Source: an uncultured Clostridia bacterium
Lineage (GTDB): Bacteria > Bacillota > Clostridia > UBA1381
Length of the DNA: 43,660 nucleotides
Direction of reading: 5' to 3'
NCBI GenBank assembly: GCA_947585795.1
Contig: CANPXG010000015.1
Coordinates: forward strand, 1-43,660
Shown here in pieces: positions 8,408 through 16,330 of this stretch (positions are counted from its first letter, which is position 1; each line of letters starts with the position of its first letter). A program made the translations under genes and the position numbers. The notes under the pieces are model-generated. The model worked only from the letters and a program-made list of their open reading frames with translations. It made no database searches and had not been told where the DNA came from.

Positions 8408-8427
8408 TTATTAAGAAAACTTAATAA
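8408..8427. promoter_or_regulatory. Perfect inverted repeat, candidate operator
   Basis: TTATTAAG aaaa CTTAATAA: two perfect 8-base half-sites with a 4-base spacer, just downstream of the predicted start of the response regulator transcript. It may be an autoregulatory site; no T run supports a terminator. Confidence 0.45.
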
Positions 8428-8483
8428 TTTTCATTGCTAAATCTTAAAAATTATTTGTTACTATAATAACGGGGGTGAGAAAA

Positions 8484-9164
8484 ATGAAAATACTTGTTGT
8501 TGACGATGACAGAGAAATCGTTGAAAGCATAGCGATTTTTCTGTCGGGCGAGGGCTACGAAACGGTCAAGGCGTATAACGGAATAGACGCACTCGAAGCC
8601 TTAAGCGAAAACGAGGTGCATCTGATGATTTTGGACGTTATGATGCCGAAGCTTGACGGGATCAAGACGCTGATGAAAATGAGAGAAAGCCGCAACATTC
8701 CCGTCATTCTGCTCAGCGCGAAATCGGAGGACGCGGACAAAATTCTGGGACTTACCGCCGGCGCGGACGATTACGTCACAAAACCGTTCAATCCGTCCGA
8801 GCTCATGGCGAGAGTAAAGTCACAGCTCCGCCGCTACACGACGCTCGGTTCCATCGGAAAACAAAACGGCGTTATAACCGTATCGGGACTGTGTATCAAC
8901 ACGGAAAACAGAACGGTCACGGTGGACGGCGAGGATGTGCGTCTGACGCGGATAGAGTACAGCATACTGGAACTTTTGGCTCGAAACCGCGGACGCGTTT
9001 TCTCCTCGGACGAAATTTACAGAAACGTTTGGAACGAGGATTCCGTAGTCGGAGATAACACCATTGCAGTGCACATACGGCACATACGCGAAAAAATCGA
9101 GATAAATCCCAAGGAGCCGAAGTATTTAAAGGTCGTATGGGGTATCGGGTACAAAATAGTTTAA
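8484..9164 (+). CDS. OmpR/PhoB-family response regulator
   Basis: Cytoplasmic DNA-binding response regulator of 226 residues. The receiver domain (1-120) has the acidic pocket DDD at 7-9, the phospho-acceptor Asp51 (ILDVMMP) and the conserved Lys100 (VTKPF). A winged-helix DNA-binding domain follows (about 130-226; LTRIEYSILELLARNRGRVFS and IAVHIRHIREKIE). The ATG at 8484 is chosen because GGGGGTGAG lies just upstream; a GTG at 8475 falls inside that site. The sensor kinase gene starts 16 bases downstream, so the two form an operon. The domain order and the VanS-like partner resemble envelope-stress or drug-response systems, but the target genes are unknown. Confidence 0.93.
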   Translation: MKILVVDDDREIVESIAIFLSGEGYETVKAYNGIDALEALSENEVHLMILDVMMPKLDGIKTLMKMRESRNIPVILLSAKSEDADKILGLTAGADDYVTKPFNPSELMARVKSQLRRYTTLGSIGKQNGVITVSGLCINTENRTVTVDGEDVRLTRIEYSILELLARNRGRVFSSDEIYRNVWNEDSVVGDNTIAVHIRHIREKIEINPKEPKYLKVVWGIGYKIV

Positions 9165-9180
9165 AAGAGGTGATTTAACA

Positions 9181-11211
9181 ATGAAAAAGTTTTTGTATTC
9201 AACGTACACAAAATTTGCCGCGGCGGCGCTTTGCGTTATATTTATATCGGCTGCGATGCTCGGCGCGGTGGACGGTTTTATAAAATTCTGCGAGGACGAC
9301 AAATCGGTTTACGAATTTGAAGCTTCCTTCGAGGACTCCCGCCTCGTGGACACGATGCTGTCGGGCGCGGAGGCGGCAGTGTATAACGCGTACTTCAATT
9401 ACGCCGGACAAAGCGGCGAGGATACAGAGAAAACGGGCGGCACGGCGCTTGACAAGTATCTAAAGAACATGCTCTCTTCGTCCCTTTATAAGGCGGACGA
9501 GGTAAATTATTACGTTTCGATAAACGACAAGGTTTACACGAACTGCGGCGCGAAAAGCGCGAAGGACTTGGAAAATACGCGTTTTTACCGATATTACTCA
9601 AGGGACAAGAACGGTCGCGTAACGCGCGAGGGCACAACGGATATGACGTACAACCGAGTACTTACGGAAAGCATATCCGACTTCGTCGGCGACACTGACG
9701 CTGTAACGATTTGCGCCAATATCAGCGACGAGTACGCCCAAACGCTTGAAGAGGCGTGGAATAATCAGGCGGAGATCATAAAGGATATATTCGTAAAAAC
9801 CGCCGTTTACGTTATTCTTATAGTTCTTCTTTTGATTTATTTGGTCTGTGTGTCGGGCAAAAGTAAGGACGGCGAAACGCATCTTATGTGGCTCGATCAT
9901 ATATGGACAGAGGTTCACCTCGCGCTTATGGTCGGCGCGGCGGTGGCGGCGGCAGCCGCTTGCGCGGTGCTGCTTGACGGATACCAACAGTCGCATTTTC
10001 CTGCGTACATGCTGCGCGCCGTAACAACGGCGAGCGCGGCGGCGGGCGGTGCGGTGCTTATAACGTCCGGTCTGTCGATAGTACGCAAAATAAAGTGCAG
10101 ATCATTTATAAAAACGAGCATTATTTGCCGTATTGTGAAGTGGTGCTTTGGAATTTTCGTAAAAATTCTTCGGTGGATATGGAAAAAACTTAAGCGCTGC
10201 AAGGACGCGGCGAAAATTATTGTGTCAAAAAAATCGAGCGCGATGTCGGTCGCGGCACTTCTTATCTACACCGCCGTCATATCCGTCTGCGGAGTTCTTG
10301 TTTTGGAAACAGGCGGCGCGAGCGTTATAATCGGTGTTATGCTGTTTTGTGTTGGCGCGTTCGTGCTTGCCAACCGCGGTGGCGACATTGACAAAGTACG
10401 CGTCGGCGCGGCTGAGATAAGAAACGGAAACCTCAATTACAAAATCTCCGAGGTTAAATCGTCCGACATAAAAGCTCTCGCGGAAAATATCAACGAAATC
10501 GGCGACGGACTAAACAAAACGGCAGCCGCCAAGCTCAAGGCGGAACGTCTTAAAACCGACCTTATCACAAACGTGTCGCACGACCTAAAAACCCCGCTTA
10601 CCTCCATAATAAGCTATACTGAGCTTCTGTCAAAGGTGGAGGGACTGCCCGAGGAGGCTAAGGATTACGCGGCGGTGATCGCGAAAAAAAGCGAAAGCCT
10701 GAAAAATCTTACGCAAGACCTGTTTGAGGTGTCGAAGGTTCAAAGCGGAAACGAAACCTTTGTCACGGAAAAGCTTGACGCGGCGCTGCTCATCGCTCAG
10801 ACGCTCGGGGAGCGCGACAATGAAATTCAAGGATCCGACCTGAAATTCTGTGTAAATACCGACAAGGACTTGTTCTTCATCGCCGACGGCAGGAAGATGT
10901 CGCGTGTTATGGGCAACCTTATCGACAACGCGTTAAAGTACGCGATGAAGGGGACAAGAGTATTCGTGCAGGCGTTTGAACGTGAAAACGACGTTGTGAT
11001 CGAGGTTAAGAACGTGTCAGCGTACCCGATGGACTTTGATGCAGAGGAAATAACGGGACGGTTCGTGCGCGGCGACAAGTCGAGGACGAACGAGGGCAAC
11101 GGTTTAGGCCTTGCGATCGCGAAAGGCTACGTCGAGGCTTGCGGCGGCAGCTTCGACATCATCATCGACGGCGACTTGTTCAAAGCCCTGATCCGCTTCG
11201 AAAGACTGTAA
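9181..11211 (+). CDS. Membrane sensor histidine kinase (VanS/PhoR-like)
   Basis: Membrane histidine kinase of 676 residues, cognate to the regulator upstream. It has an N-terminal membrane helix (about 12-34), an extracytoplasmic sensor region (about 35-195), a helix near 200-222 and further hydrophobic helices around 245-300 and 355-400, an unusual multi-spanning middle. A HAMP-like stretch (about 405-450) precedes the dimerisation domain with phospho-acceptor His467 (VSHDLKTPLTS). The ATPase domain has the N box (NLIDNALKYA) and G box (GNGLGLAIAKGY). GAGGTGA precedes the ATG. The stimulus is unknown. Confidence 0.93.
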   Translation: MKKFLYSTYTKFAAAALCVIFISAAMLGAVDGFIKFCEDDKSVYEFEASFEDSRLVDTMLSGAEAAVYNAYFNYAGQSGEDTEKTGGTALDKYLKNMLSSSLYKADEVNYYVSINDKVYTNCGAKSAKDLENTRFYRYYSRDKNGRVTREGTTDMTYNRVLTESISDFVGDTDAVTICANISDEYAQTLEEAWNNQAEIIKDIFVKTAVYVILIVLLLIYLVCVSGKSKDGETHLMWLDHIWTEVHLALMVGAAVAAAAACAVLLDGYQQSHFPAYMLRAVTTASAAAGGAVLITSGLSIVRKIKCRSFIKTSIICRIVKWCFGIFVKILRWIWKKLKRCKDAAKIIVSKKSSAMSVAALLIYTAVISVCGVLVLETGGASVIIGVMLFCVGAFVLANRGGDIDKVRVGAAEIRNGNLNYKISEVKSSDIKALAENINEIGDGLNKTAAAKLKAERLKTDLITNVSHDLKTPLTSIISYTELLSKVEGLPEEAKDYAAVIAKKSESLKNLTQDLFEVSKVQSGNETFVTEKLDAALLIAQTLGERDNEIQGSDLKFCVNTDKDLFFIADGRKMSRVMGNLIDNALKYAMKGTRVFVQAFERENDVVIEVKNVSAYPMDFDAEEITGRFVRGDKSRTNEGNGLGLAIAKGYVEACGGSFDIIIDGDLFKALIRFERL

Positions 11212-11228
11212 AGAAACGGTGAAATCTG

Positions 11229-11256
11229 TTGACAATTCGGGCTGAAATGGTATAAT
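11229..11256 (+). promoter_or_regulatory. Consensus promoter of the JAB-like gene pair
   Basis: TTGACA (11229-11234), 16-base spacer and TATAAT (11251-11256) with TGG in front. Both hexamers are perfect, so strong expression is expected unless repressed. Confidence 0.88.
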
Positions 11257-11278
11257 AGAGTTGAGGGGTGGAAAGATA

Positions 11279-11740
11279 ATGAATATTAATAATATTGACA
11301 GCCCTATTGAGAAACGGAACACGGGAAAAGGAAATCCGAACGCCATAATTCACTCGGGCAGACCTCTCAACAACAGGCAAAACAAATTATTGGAATTGCT
11401 GCCGGAGTTTGACAGCAGCGCGACGGTGCGTAAAAAGGATGTCAATATGAGAGATTTGGCGGCGTTGACGGCGCAGACAGGCGACGAGTTTGCGGTATTC
11501 ACAAAAGGCGGAGAGCGCCTTATAGTACGCGGTAACCGTAATTCGGTCAACGTGGATATTGAGCGCGCGAAGGCTTTGAGCGAGCAGGGATATAAGTGGA
11601 GTGGTCATACACACCCGGGAATAGAAGATGATTTTGCAACGCCTTCACAGGGTGACAGAGATATTTTAGGCTGCTTTAATCAAAAGATGAGTGTTATATA
11701 CAATTCCAAGGGTAAATTCAGAACGTTTGAAAAGGAGTGA
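11279..11740 (+). CDS. JAB/JAMM-like putative metalloprotease domain protein
   Basis: Stand-alone protein of 153 residues without signal peptide or membrane segment. The C-terminal half carries GHTHPGIEDDFATPSQGD, which fits the zinc metalloprotease pattern HxHP-x(n)-SxxD (His110, His112, Ser123, Asp126) of JAB/JAMM and RadC-like proteins; Glu70 (GDEFAVF) could be the general acid/base. The N-terminal part (PIEKRNTGKGNPNAI...RPLNNRQ) resembles, from memory, C-terminal modules of phage head or polymorphic-toxin proteins in Clostridia. The ATG at 11279 follows GAGGGGTGGA. The 87-residue gene follows after 4 bases, so the pair is probably cotranscribed. Peptidase activity is inferred from the motif only. 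Confidence 0.7.
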   Translation: MNINNIDSPIEKRNTGKGNPNAIIHSGRPLNNRQNKLLELLPEFDSSATVRKKDVNMRDLAALTAQTGDEFAVFTKGGERLIVRGNRNSVNVDIERAKALSEQGYKWSGHTHPGIEDDFATPSQGDRDILGCFNQKMSVIYNSKGKFRTFEKE

Positions 11741-11744
11741 TAGT

Positions 11745-12008
11745 ATGTGTAAATTATTTGATGAATGGTCGCCGCAAATTCGTGAATATTGCAATAATCA
11801 CAATCTCAGCTTTGAAAAGGCGCAGAAAATGTCACAATGTTGGGGTAAAAATGATATAATTTTGCAATACTATGACGAAAAAAAAGTGAGAAATCAAGGA
11901 CTTCTTGATGAAACACCAATGCCTATTGTTTTGAAAATATTTAGGAATAAAGACCGTGTGGAATTTGAACAAACGGAATACACACAGCGGTATCTTGCGG
12001 CAAACTAA
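11745..12008 (+). CDS. Small protein of unknown function, partner of the JAB-like protein
   Basis: Not recognised. Soluble 87-residue protein beginning MCKLFDEWSPQIREYCNNHN, with two Cys in the N-terminal half (Cys2, Cys16, plus Cys32) and no membrane helix. AAAGGAGTGA, which overlaps the end of the upstream gene, is its ribosome binding site. It is richer in A+T codons than neighbouring host genes, suggesting recent acquisition. Position after a possible toxin-like domain makes an immunity or regulatory partner conceivable, but nothing in its sequence proves that. Confidence 0.7.
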   Translation: MCKLFDEWSPQIREYCNNHNLSFEKAQKMSQCWGKNDIILQYYDEKKVRNQGLLDETPMPIVLKIFRNKDRVEFEQTEYTQRYLAAN

Positions 12009-12020
12009 GCATGGCTATAC

Positions 12021-12046
12021 AAGCGCATCTTCGGATGCGCTTTTTT
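12021..12046 (+). terminator. Rho-independent terminator of the JAB-like gene pair
   Basis: AAGCGCATC / GATGCGCTT stem (12021-12029, 12034-12042) with a TTCG-type loop and a T run. Confidence 0.92.
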
Positions 12047-12077
12047 GTATAAAAATTAACACCGACACAAAATAAAA

Positions 12078-12107
12078 GAATAAATTCACCCCGCGCAAAT
12101 TATACTA
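12078..12107 (+). promoter_or_regulatory. Candidate forespore (sigma-G/sigma-F type) promoter of tepA
   Basis: GAATA (12078-12082) and TATACTA (12101-12107) are 18 bases apart, close to sigma-G promoters (GAATA or GCATA, then CATACTA). No sigma-A -35 is present. The -10 differs from the sigma-G form at its first base, so a sigma-A promoter with a weak -35 remains possible. Confidence 0.45.
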
Positions 12108-12127
12108 ACAAAAATGAGGTGATTTAT

Positions 12128-12832
12128 TTGTGCAATGAAAACAACAACAAGCCCGAGGAAACGGAGCAGGAACGGGAACAAATAAAAGAATTCGGGAGCG
12201 TCGAAACGAAAAATCCGCGCGGCAACATACACTGCCTCAACATAATCGGTCAGGTCGAGGGACATATGACGCTGCCGCCGCAAAACAAAACGACAAAGTA
12301 CGAGCATATACTGCCGCAGCTCGTTTCGGTGGAGGAAAACCCCGAAATAGACGGGCTTATGGTGCTTTTAAACACAGTAGGCGGCGACGTTGAGGCGGGA
12401 CTGGCGATCGCGGAAATGATTGCGGGCATGAGTAAGCCCACGGTGTCACTCGTCTTGGGCGGCGGACACAGCATAGGCGTACCGCTTGCGGTCAGCGCCG
12501 ACTACTCCTTCATCGCGCCCACCGCGACGATGACCGTGCACCCGCTTCGTATGAGTGGCGTGGTGATAGGCGTTACGCAGACGTTCAGGTACTTTCAGAA
12601 TATGCAGGATCGGATAATCGAGTTTGTCGTGTCCAACTCCGACATATCGAACGAGGAATTTCGCCGCCTTATGCTCGCCACCGACGAAATAGCGAACGAC
12701 GTTGGCAGTATACTCTTCGCCCAAAAGGCGGTGGAGTGCGGTCTTATAAACGAAATGGGCGGTCTTAAGGACGCGCTCGAGAAAATGTACGGCTTGATCG
12801 CAAAGCGACGTAACGAAAGTAATTCACCGTAA
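12128..12832 (+). CDS. tepA: TepA-type ClpP-like serine protease
   Basis: ClpP/crotonase-fold protease of 234 residues, most like TepA (YmfB) of Bacillus, a ClpP-like protein conserved in spore formers and linked to breakdown of small acid-soluble spore proteins during germination. Nucleophile Ser115 lies in [10 protein letters not shown], and His138 (TMTVHPLRM) is the expected base. The glycine-rich strand [11 protein letters not shown] matches the ClpP oxyanion region. The N-terminal 30 residues are polar. I choose TTG at 12128, 5 bases after AGGTGA; GTG at 12119 lies within that site. Monocistronic. Assignment to TepA rather than another ClpP-like protein is moderately sure. Confidence 0.8.
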   Translation: MCNENNNKPEETEQEREQIKEFGSVETKNPRGNIHCLNIIGQVEGHMTLPPQNKTTKYEHILPQLVSVEENPEIDGLMVLLNTVGGDVEAGLAIAEMIAGMSKPTVSLVLGGGHSIGVPLAVSADYSFIAPTATMTVHPLRMSGVVIGVTQTFRYFQNMQDRIIEFVVSNSDISNEEFRRLMLATDEIANDVGSILFAQKAVECGLINEMGGLKDALEKMYGLIAKRRNESNSP

Positions 12833-12855
12833 AATTTACGGGAGTAAAAAATACC

Positions 12856-12884
12856 TTGCAAAATTCCTCCGTATAGTATATAAT
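12856..12884 (+). promoter_or_regulatory. Promoter of tyrS
   Basis: TTGCAA (12856-12861), 17-base spacer, TATAAT (12879-12884). Only about 45 bases of leader follow, so no T-box element is present. Confidence 0.85.
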
Positions 12885-12934
12885 ATCGTTGCGCCGTGTT
12901 TACGGCGGTAAACTTACAGAAGGAGGAAAAACAT

Positions 12935-14155
12935 ATGCACGATAATGTGTATGACGTATTGTCGGAACGCGGACTGATAGCTCAGACGACACATGAAGAA
13001 GAAATCCGCGAATTACTTGGAAAGGAAAAAGTCACGTTCTATATCGGCTTCGATCCGACGGCGGACAGCCTCCATGTGGGACATTACCTGCAGATGGTGG
13101 TCATGCGCCATATGCAGAACTACGGACACAGACCGATCGCCCTTGTGGGCGGCGGCACGGGACATGTGGGGGATCCTTCGGGACGTACCGATATGCGCTC
13201 GATGATGACAAAGGAAACTATCGACTACAACTGTGAGCGCTTTAAGGAGCAGCTTGCGAAGGTCGTTGACTTTTCGGACGACAAGGCGATAATGGTAAAT
13301 AACGCCGACTGGCTCCTTGACCTTAACTACGTCGACTTTTTGCGCGACATAGGCTCGTGCTTCTCAGTAAACAAGATGCTCACGGCGGAGTGCTTTAAGC
13401 AAAGACTTGAAAAAGGACTTTCGTTCCTTGAATTTAACTATATGCTGATGCAGGCTTACGACTTCCTGATGCTCAGCCGTAAGTACGGCGCTAAAATCGA
13501 GCTTGGCGGCGACGACCAGTGGAGCAACATTCTTGCCGGTATCGACCTCTGCCGCAGAAAAGACCAAAAACAGGTTTACGGCATGACGTTTACGCTGCTT
13601 ACCAACAGCGAGGGCAAGAAAATGGGCAAGACCGCCGCCGGTGCGGTGTGGCTCGACCCGAAAAAGACCACGCCGTACGACTTCTACCAGTACTGGGTAA
13701 ACGTGGACGACGCGGACGTTATAAAATGCCTGAAGCTCCTTACATTCGTTCCCATGGACGAGATACGCGAAATGGAAACGTGGAAGGACGCGAAAATAAA
13801 CGAAGCTAAGCGCATACTCGCGTACGAGGTAACAAAGCTTGTGCACGGTGCGGACGAGGCGGATAAGGTCAAAGCAGCCGCAGAAGCCGTGTTCGGTGGC
13901 GGCGGCGTATCGGCTGATATGCCGACGAGCGTTATTCCCGACGTTGTGGGAATGGGCGTGCTCGATATGCTCGTATCGACCGGTCTTGTACCGTCAAAGG
14001 GCGAAGCGAGAAGGCTCGTTCAGCAGAACGGTCTTTCGATAAACGACGCAAAGTACACCGACGTGAACGGCTCCGTTACAGCCGACATGCTCACGGACGA
14101 GGGCATGATTATAAAGAAGGGTAAGAAAACCTTCCACAGAGTAGTGATCAAGTAA
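12935..14155 (+). CDS. tyrS: Tyrosyl-tRNA synthetase
   Basis: Class I aminoacyl-tRNA synthetase of 406 residues that charges tRNA-Tyr in the cytoplasm. The HIGH motif is HVGH (47-50, in [12 protein letters not shown]) and the KMSKS loop is KMGKT near residue 229. The tyrosine/ATP site GGDDQWSNI is present. The C-terminal 65 residues are an S4-like RNA-binding domain ([21 protein letters not shown]). The ATG at 12935 follows GAAGGAGGAAAAACAT; an upstream in-frame ATG at 12896 lacks such a site. Unlike many Bacillota tyrS genes it has no T-box leader. Confidence 0.96.
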   Translation: MHDNVYDVLSERGLIAQTTHEEEIRELLGKEKVTFYIGFDPTADSLHVGHYLQMVVMRHMQNYGHRPIALVGGGTGHVGDPSGRTDMRSMMTKETIDYNCERFKEQLAKVVDFSDDKAIMVNNADWLLDLNYVDFLRDIGSCFSVNKMLTAECFKQRLEKGLSFLEFNYMLMQAYDFLMLSRKYGAKIELGGDDQWSNILAGIDLCRRKDQKQVYGMTFTLLTNSEGKKMGKTAAGAVWLDPKKTTPYDFYQYWVNVDDADVIKCLKLLTFVPMDEIREMETWKDAKINEAKRILAYEVTKLVHGADEADKVKAAAEAVFGGGGVSADMPTSVIPDVVGMGVLDMLVSTGLVPSKGEARRLVQQNGLSINDAKYTDVNGSVTADMLTDEGMIIKKGKKTFHRVVIK

Positions 14156-14191
14156 CGCGAGGTAAGTGTTGTTCCGAGAGGAGGAGCTGAT

Positions 14192-16279
14192 ATGGTGCGC
14201 AGACTTTTAACGTTTTTGTCTGCCGTAAGTATTGCTTTGACGGCGCTCGTTTTTACGCCGCCCGTGTACGCCGACGGCGAAAACAACATCGGTTTCACGC
14301 CGGCGGAGGAAAAGTATATATCCGAGCACAAGGTTTTACGGATAGGTTACGTACAGGACCGCATACCGGTTTCGTTTTCGGACGAAAACGGCGAGCTTGC
14401 GGGCATATCGAGGTATATATTCGACCACGTGAGCGAGCTTTGCGGCTTGAAATTTGAGTACGTGCCGCTGCCGGCGGGCGACGTTACATATGATTACCTT
14501 TTGGGCGAAAGGCTGGACCTTGTTTCAAGCGTCGAGTACAACAAGGAAAACCAAACGGCGCGCGGAATACTTATAAGCAACCCCTACCTGTCGAGCCGTA
14601 AGGTGGTGGTGGCGCGCAGCGGACTTGATTTTAAGTACGACGCGAATTTGTCTATCGCCATATCGACCGGCTCACAGACGCTGCGCAAGGTTTTGGGCGC
14701 GATGTACCCTAACTTCACCTTAGTCGACTACCCGACCATATCGGACTGCTTCGATGCGGTAAACACGGGTGCGGCTGACCTTATGATACAAAACCAGTAC
14801 GTGGTGGAGTATTGGATCACGAAACCGATATATGAGAAATTAAACGTAATACCCGTGCTCGGACTTGACGACGAGCTATGCTTCTCCGCCGTTGTCGCGC
14901 TTGACGAAAGAGGCGGCACACCGCCGGAGGACGGACGTATTTTGATCGACATACTCAACAAAGCGATAGCGTCCATGACGGAGGACGAGGTGGGAAGCTG
15001 CACTATACGCGGCATTATGGAAAACCAGTACCGTTACACGCTTTCCGACACGCTTTACCGCTACCGATACGCGGTGAGCGCGGGCGCGGCGGCGCTCTTG
15101 GTAATAATTTTACTTGCGGCGCTGCTTATACGCGTACATATAAGATATACGGAAAACAAGGCGGACGCGAAGATAAAGGCGGATTTTCTGTCAAGCATGA
15201 GTCACGAGATACGCACGCCTTTAAACGGACTTATCGGACTTAACACGCTGATGTCGCAAAACCTCGACGACAGAGAAAAATTAACGGGCTACCTCAGCCA
15301 ATCGACCATGACGGCGAACTACCTTCTGTCGCTCGTAAACGACATGCTCGACATGTCGAGCCTGCAGACGGAAAATTTAGACCTCGAAATGCGCCCGATA
15401 GATTTGGAGCTTGTGTTTAACACGGTAAACTCCATAGCCGAGAGCGCCATGTCGAGAAAGAATATCAAATACACCGCCGACTGTGACATCAAGTACGGCT
15501 GTGTTTTGGGCGACGAGGTACGCCTCCAGCAGATAATGATGAACCTGCTCGATAACGCGCGTAAATTTACGCCGAAATTCGGCGATGTGAAGTTGTCCGC
15601 GAAACAGGAAATGACCGACGGCAGCAAGGTGCTCACGACCGTGACGGTGACGGACAACGGCAAGGGCATGAGCGAGGAATTTCAAAAGCACATTTTTGAC
15701 ACGTTTGCGCGCGAGCTTGACACCGTATCCAAGGGCAATCAGGGCACAGGGCTCGGACTGCCGATAAGCAGACGCTTGGCGCTGCTTATGGGCGGCGACT
15801 TAACGTTTGTGAGCCGAAAAGGCGAGGGAAGCTCCTTCACGTTCACATTCACCGCGCCCGCGGCAGTCATGCCGGAAAGGGAGAGCGCACAGGGCGGTGA
15901 AGAACGCAGCCACCCGCGTATTTTAATAGCGGAGGACAACGAGCTTAACGCCGAGATCATACTCGAGCTGCTTCGCGAATACGGCTTTGAGGCTGACCTT
16001 GCGGAGAACGGACGAATAGCGCTCAACAAGTTCTTGAACTCTGAAACGGGCACATACGGCGTTATACTTATGGACCTTTTGATGCCGGATATGGATGGCT
16101 TTGAAACAGCCGCCGCGATACGCGCGTCGGGCAGGGACGACGCGAAAACGGTACGGATTTTCGCCTGCAGCGCAAACTCCTTCGACGAGGACAGGGACAA
16201 GGCTCTCTTAAACGGCATGGATGCCTTCTTCCCGAAACCGATAGACGTGGGCGAGCTCATTAAAAAAATTAACGAATAA
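14192..16279 (+). CDS. Hybrid histidine kinase with periplasmic solute-binding sensor domain
   Basis: BvgS-like signalling protein of 695 residues. A signal peptide (1-27, ending VYA) precedes an extracytoplasmic solute-binding type 3 domain (about 40-270, the fold of amino-acid-binding proteins), a membrane helix (about 292-314), a HisKA domain with His338 (SMSHEIRTPLNG), an ATPase domain (NLLDNARKFT, DNGKGMS, GTGLGLPISRR) and a C-terminal receiver with Asp628 (ILMDLLMPDMDG) and Lys near KPID. There is no DNA-binding domain or regulator nearby, so the downstream partner, such as a phosphotransfer protein, must lie elsewhere. GAGAGGAGGAG precedes the ATG. The ligand is unknown. Confidence 0.92.
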   Translation: MVRRLLTFLSAVSIALTALVFTPPVYADGENNIGFTPAEEKYISEHKVLRIGYVQDRIPVSFSDENGELAGISRYIFDHVSELCGLKFEYVPLPAGDVTYDYLLGERLDLVSSVEYNKENQTARGILISNPYLSSRKVVVARSGLDFKYDANLSIAISTGSQTLRKVLGAMYPNFTLVDYPTISDCFDAVNTGAADLMIQNQYVVEYWITKPIYEKLNVIPVLGLDDELCFSAVVALDERGGTPPEDGRILIDILNKAIASMTEDEVGSCTIRGIMENQYRYTLSDTLYRYRYAVSAGAAALLVIILLAALLIRVHIRYTENKADAKIKADFLSSMSHEIRTPLNGLIGLNTLMSQNLDDREKLTGYLSQSTMTANYLLSLVNDMLDMSSLQTENLDLEMRPIDLELVFNTVNSIAESAMSRKNIKYTADCDIKYGCVLGDEVRLQQIMMNLLDNARKFTPKFGDVKLSAKQEMTDGSKVLTTVTVTDNGKGMSEEFQKHIFDTFARELDTVSKGNQGTGLGLPISRRLALLMGGDLTFVSRKGEGSSFTFTFTAPAAVMPERESAQGGEERSHPRILIAEDNELNAEIILELLREYGFEADLAENGRIALNKFLNSETGTYGVILMDLLMPDMDGFETAAAIRASGRDDAKTVRIFACSANSFDEDRDKALLNGMDAFFPKPIDVGELIKKINE

Positions 16280-16284
16280 AAATA

Positions 16285-16317
16285 AAATGTCATGGACATG
16301 TATCCATGACATTTTTT
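16285..16317. terminator. Bidirectional terminator between the hybrid kinase and GH112 genes
   Basis: Perfect 12-base stem AAATGTCATGGA / TCCATGACATTT (16285-16296, 16303-16314) with T runs on both strands. Confidence 0.92.
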
Positions 16318-16330
16318 ATGTTTTAATTTA

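Noticed and set aside
12833-12934. T-box leader for tyrS
   Set aside because: Only about 45 bases lie between promoter and start, and the conserved T-box antiterminator sequence is absent.
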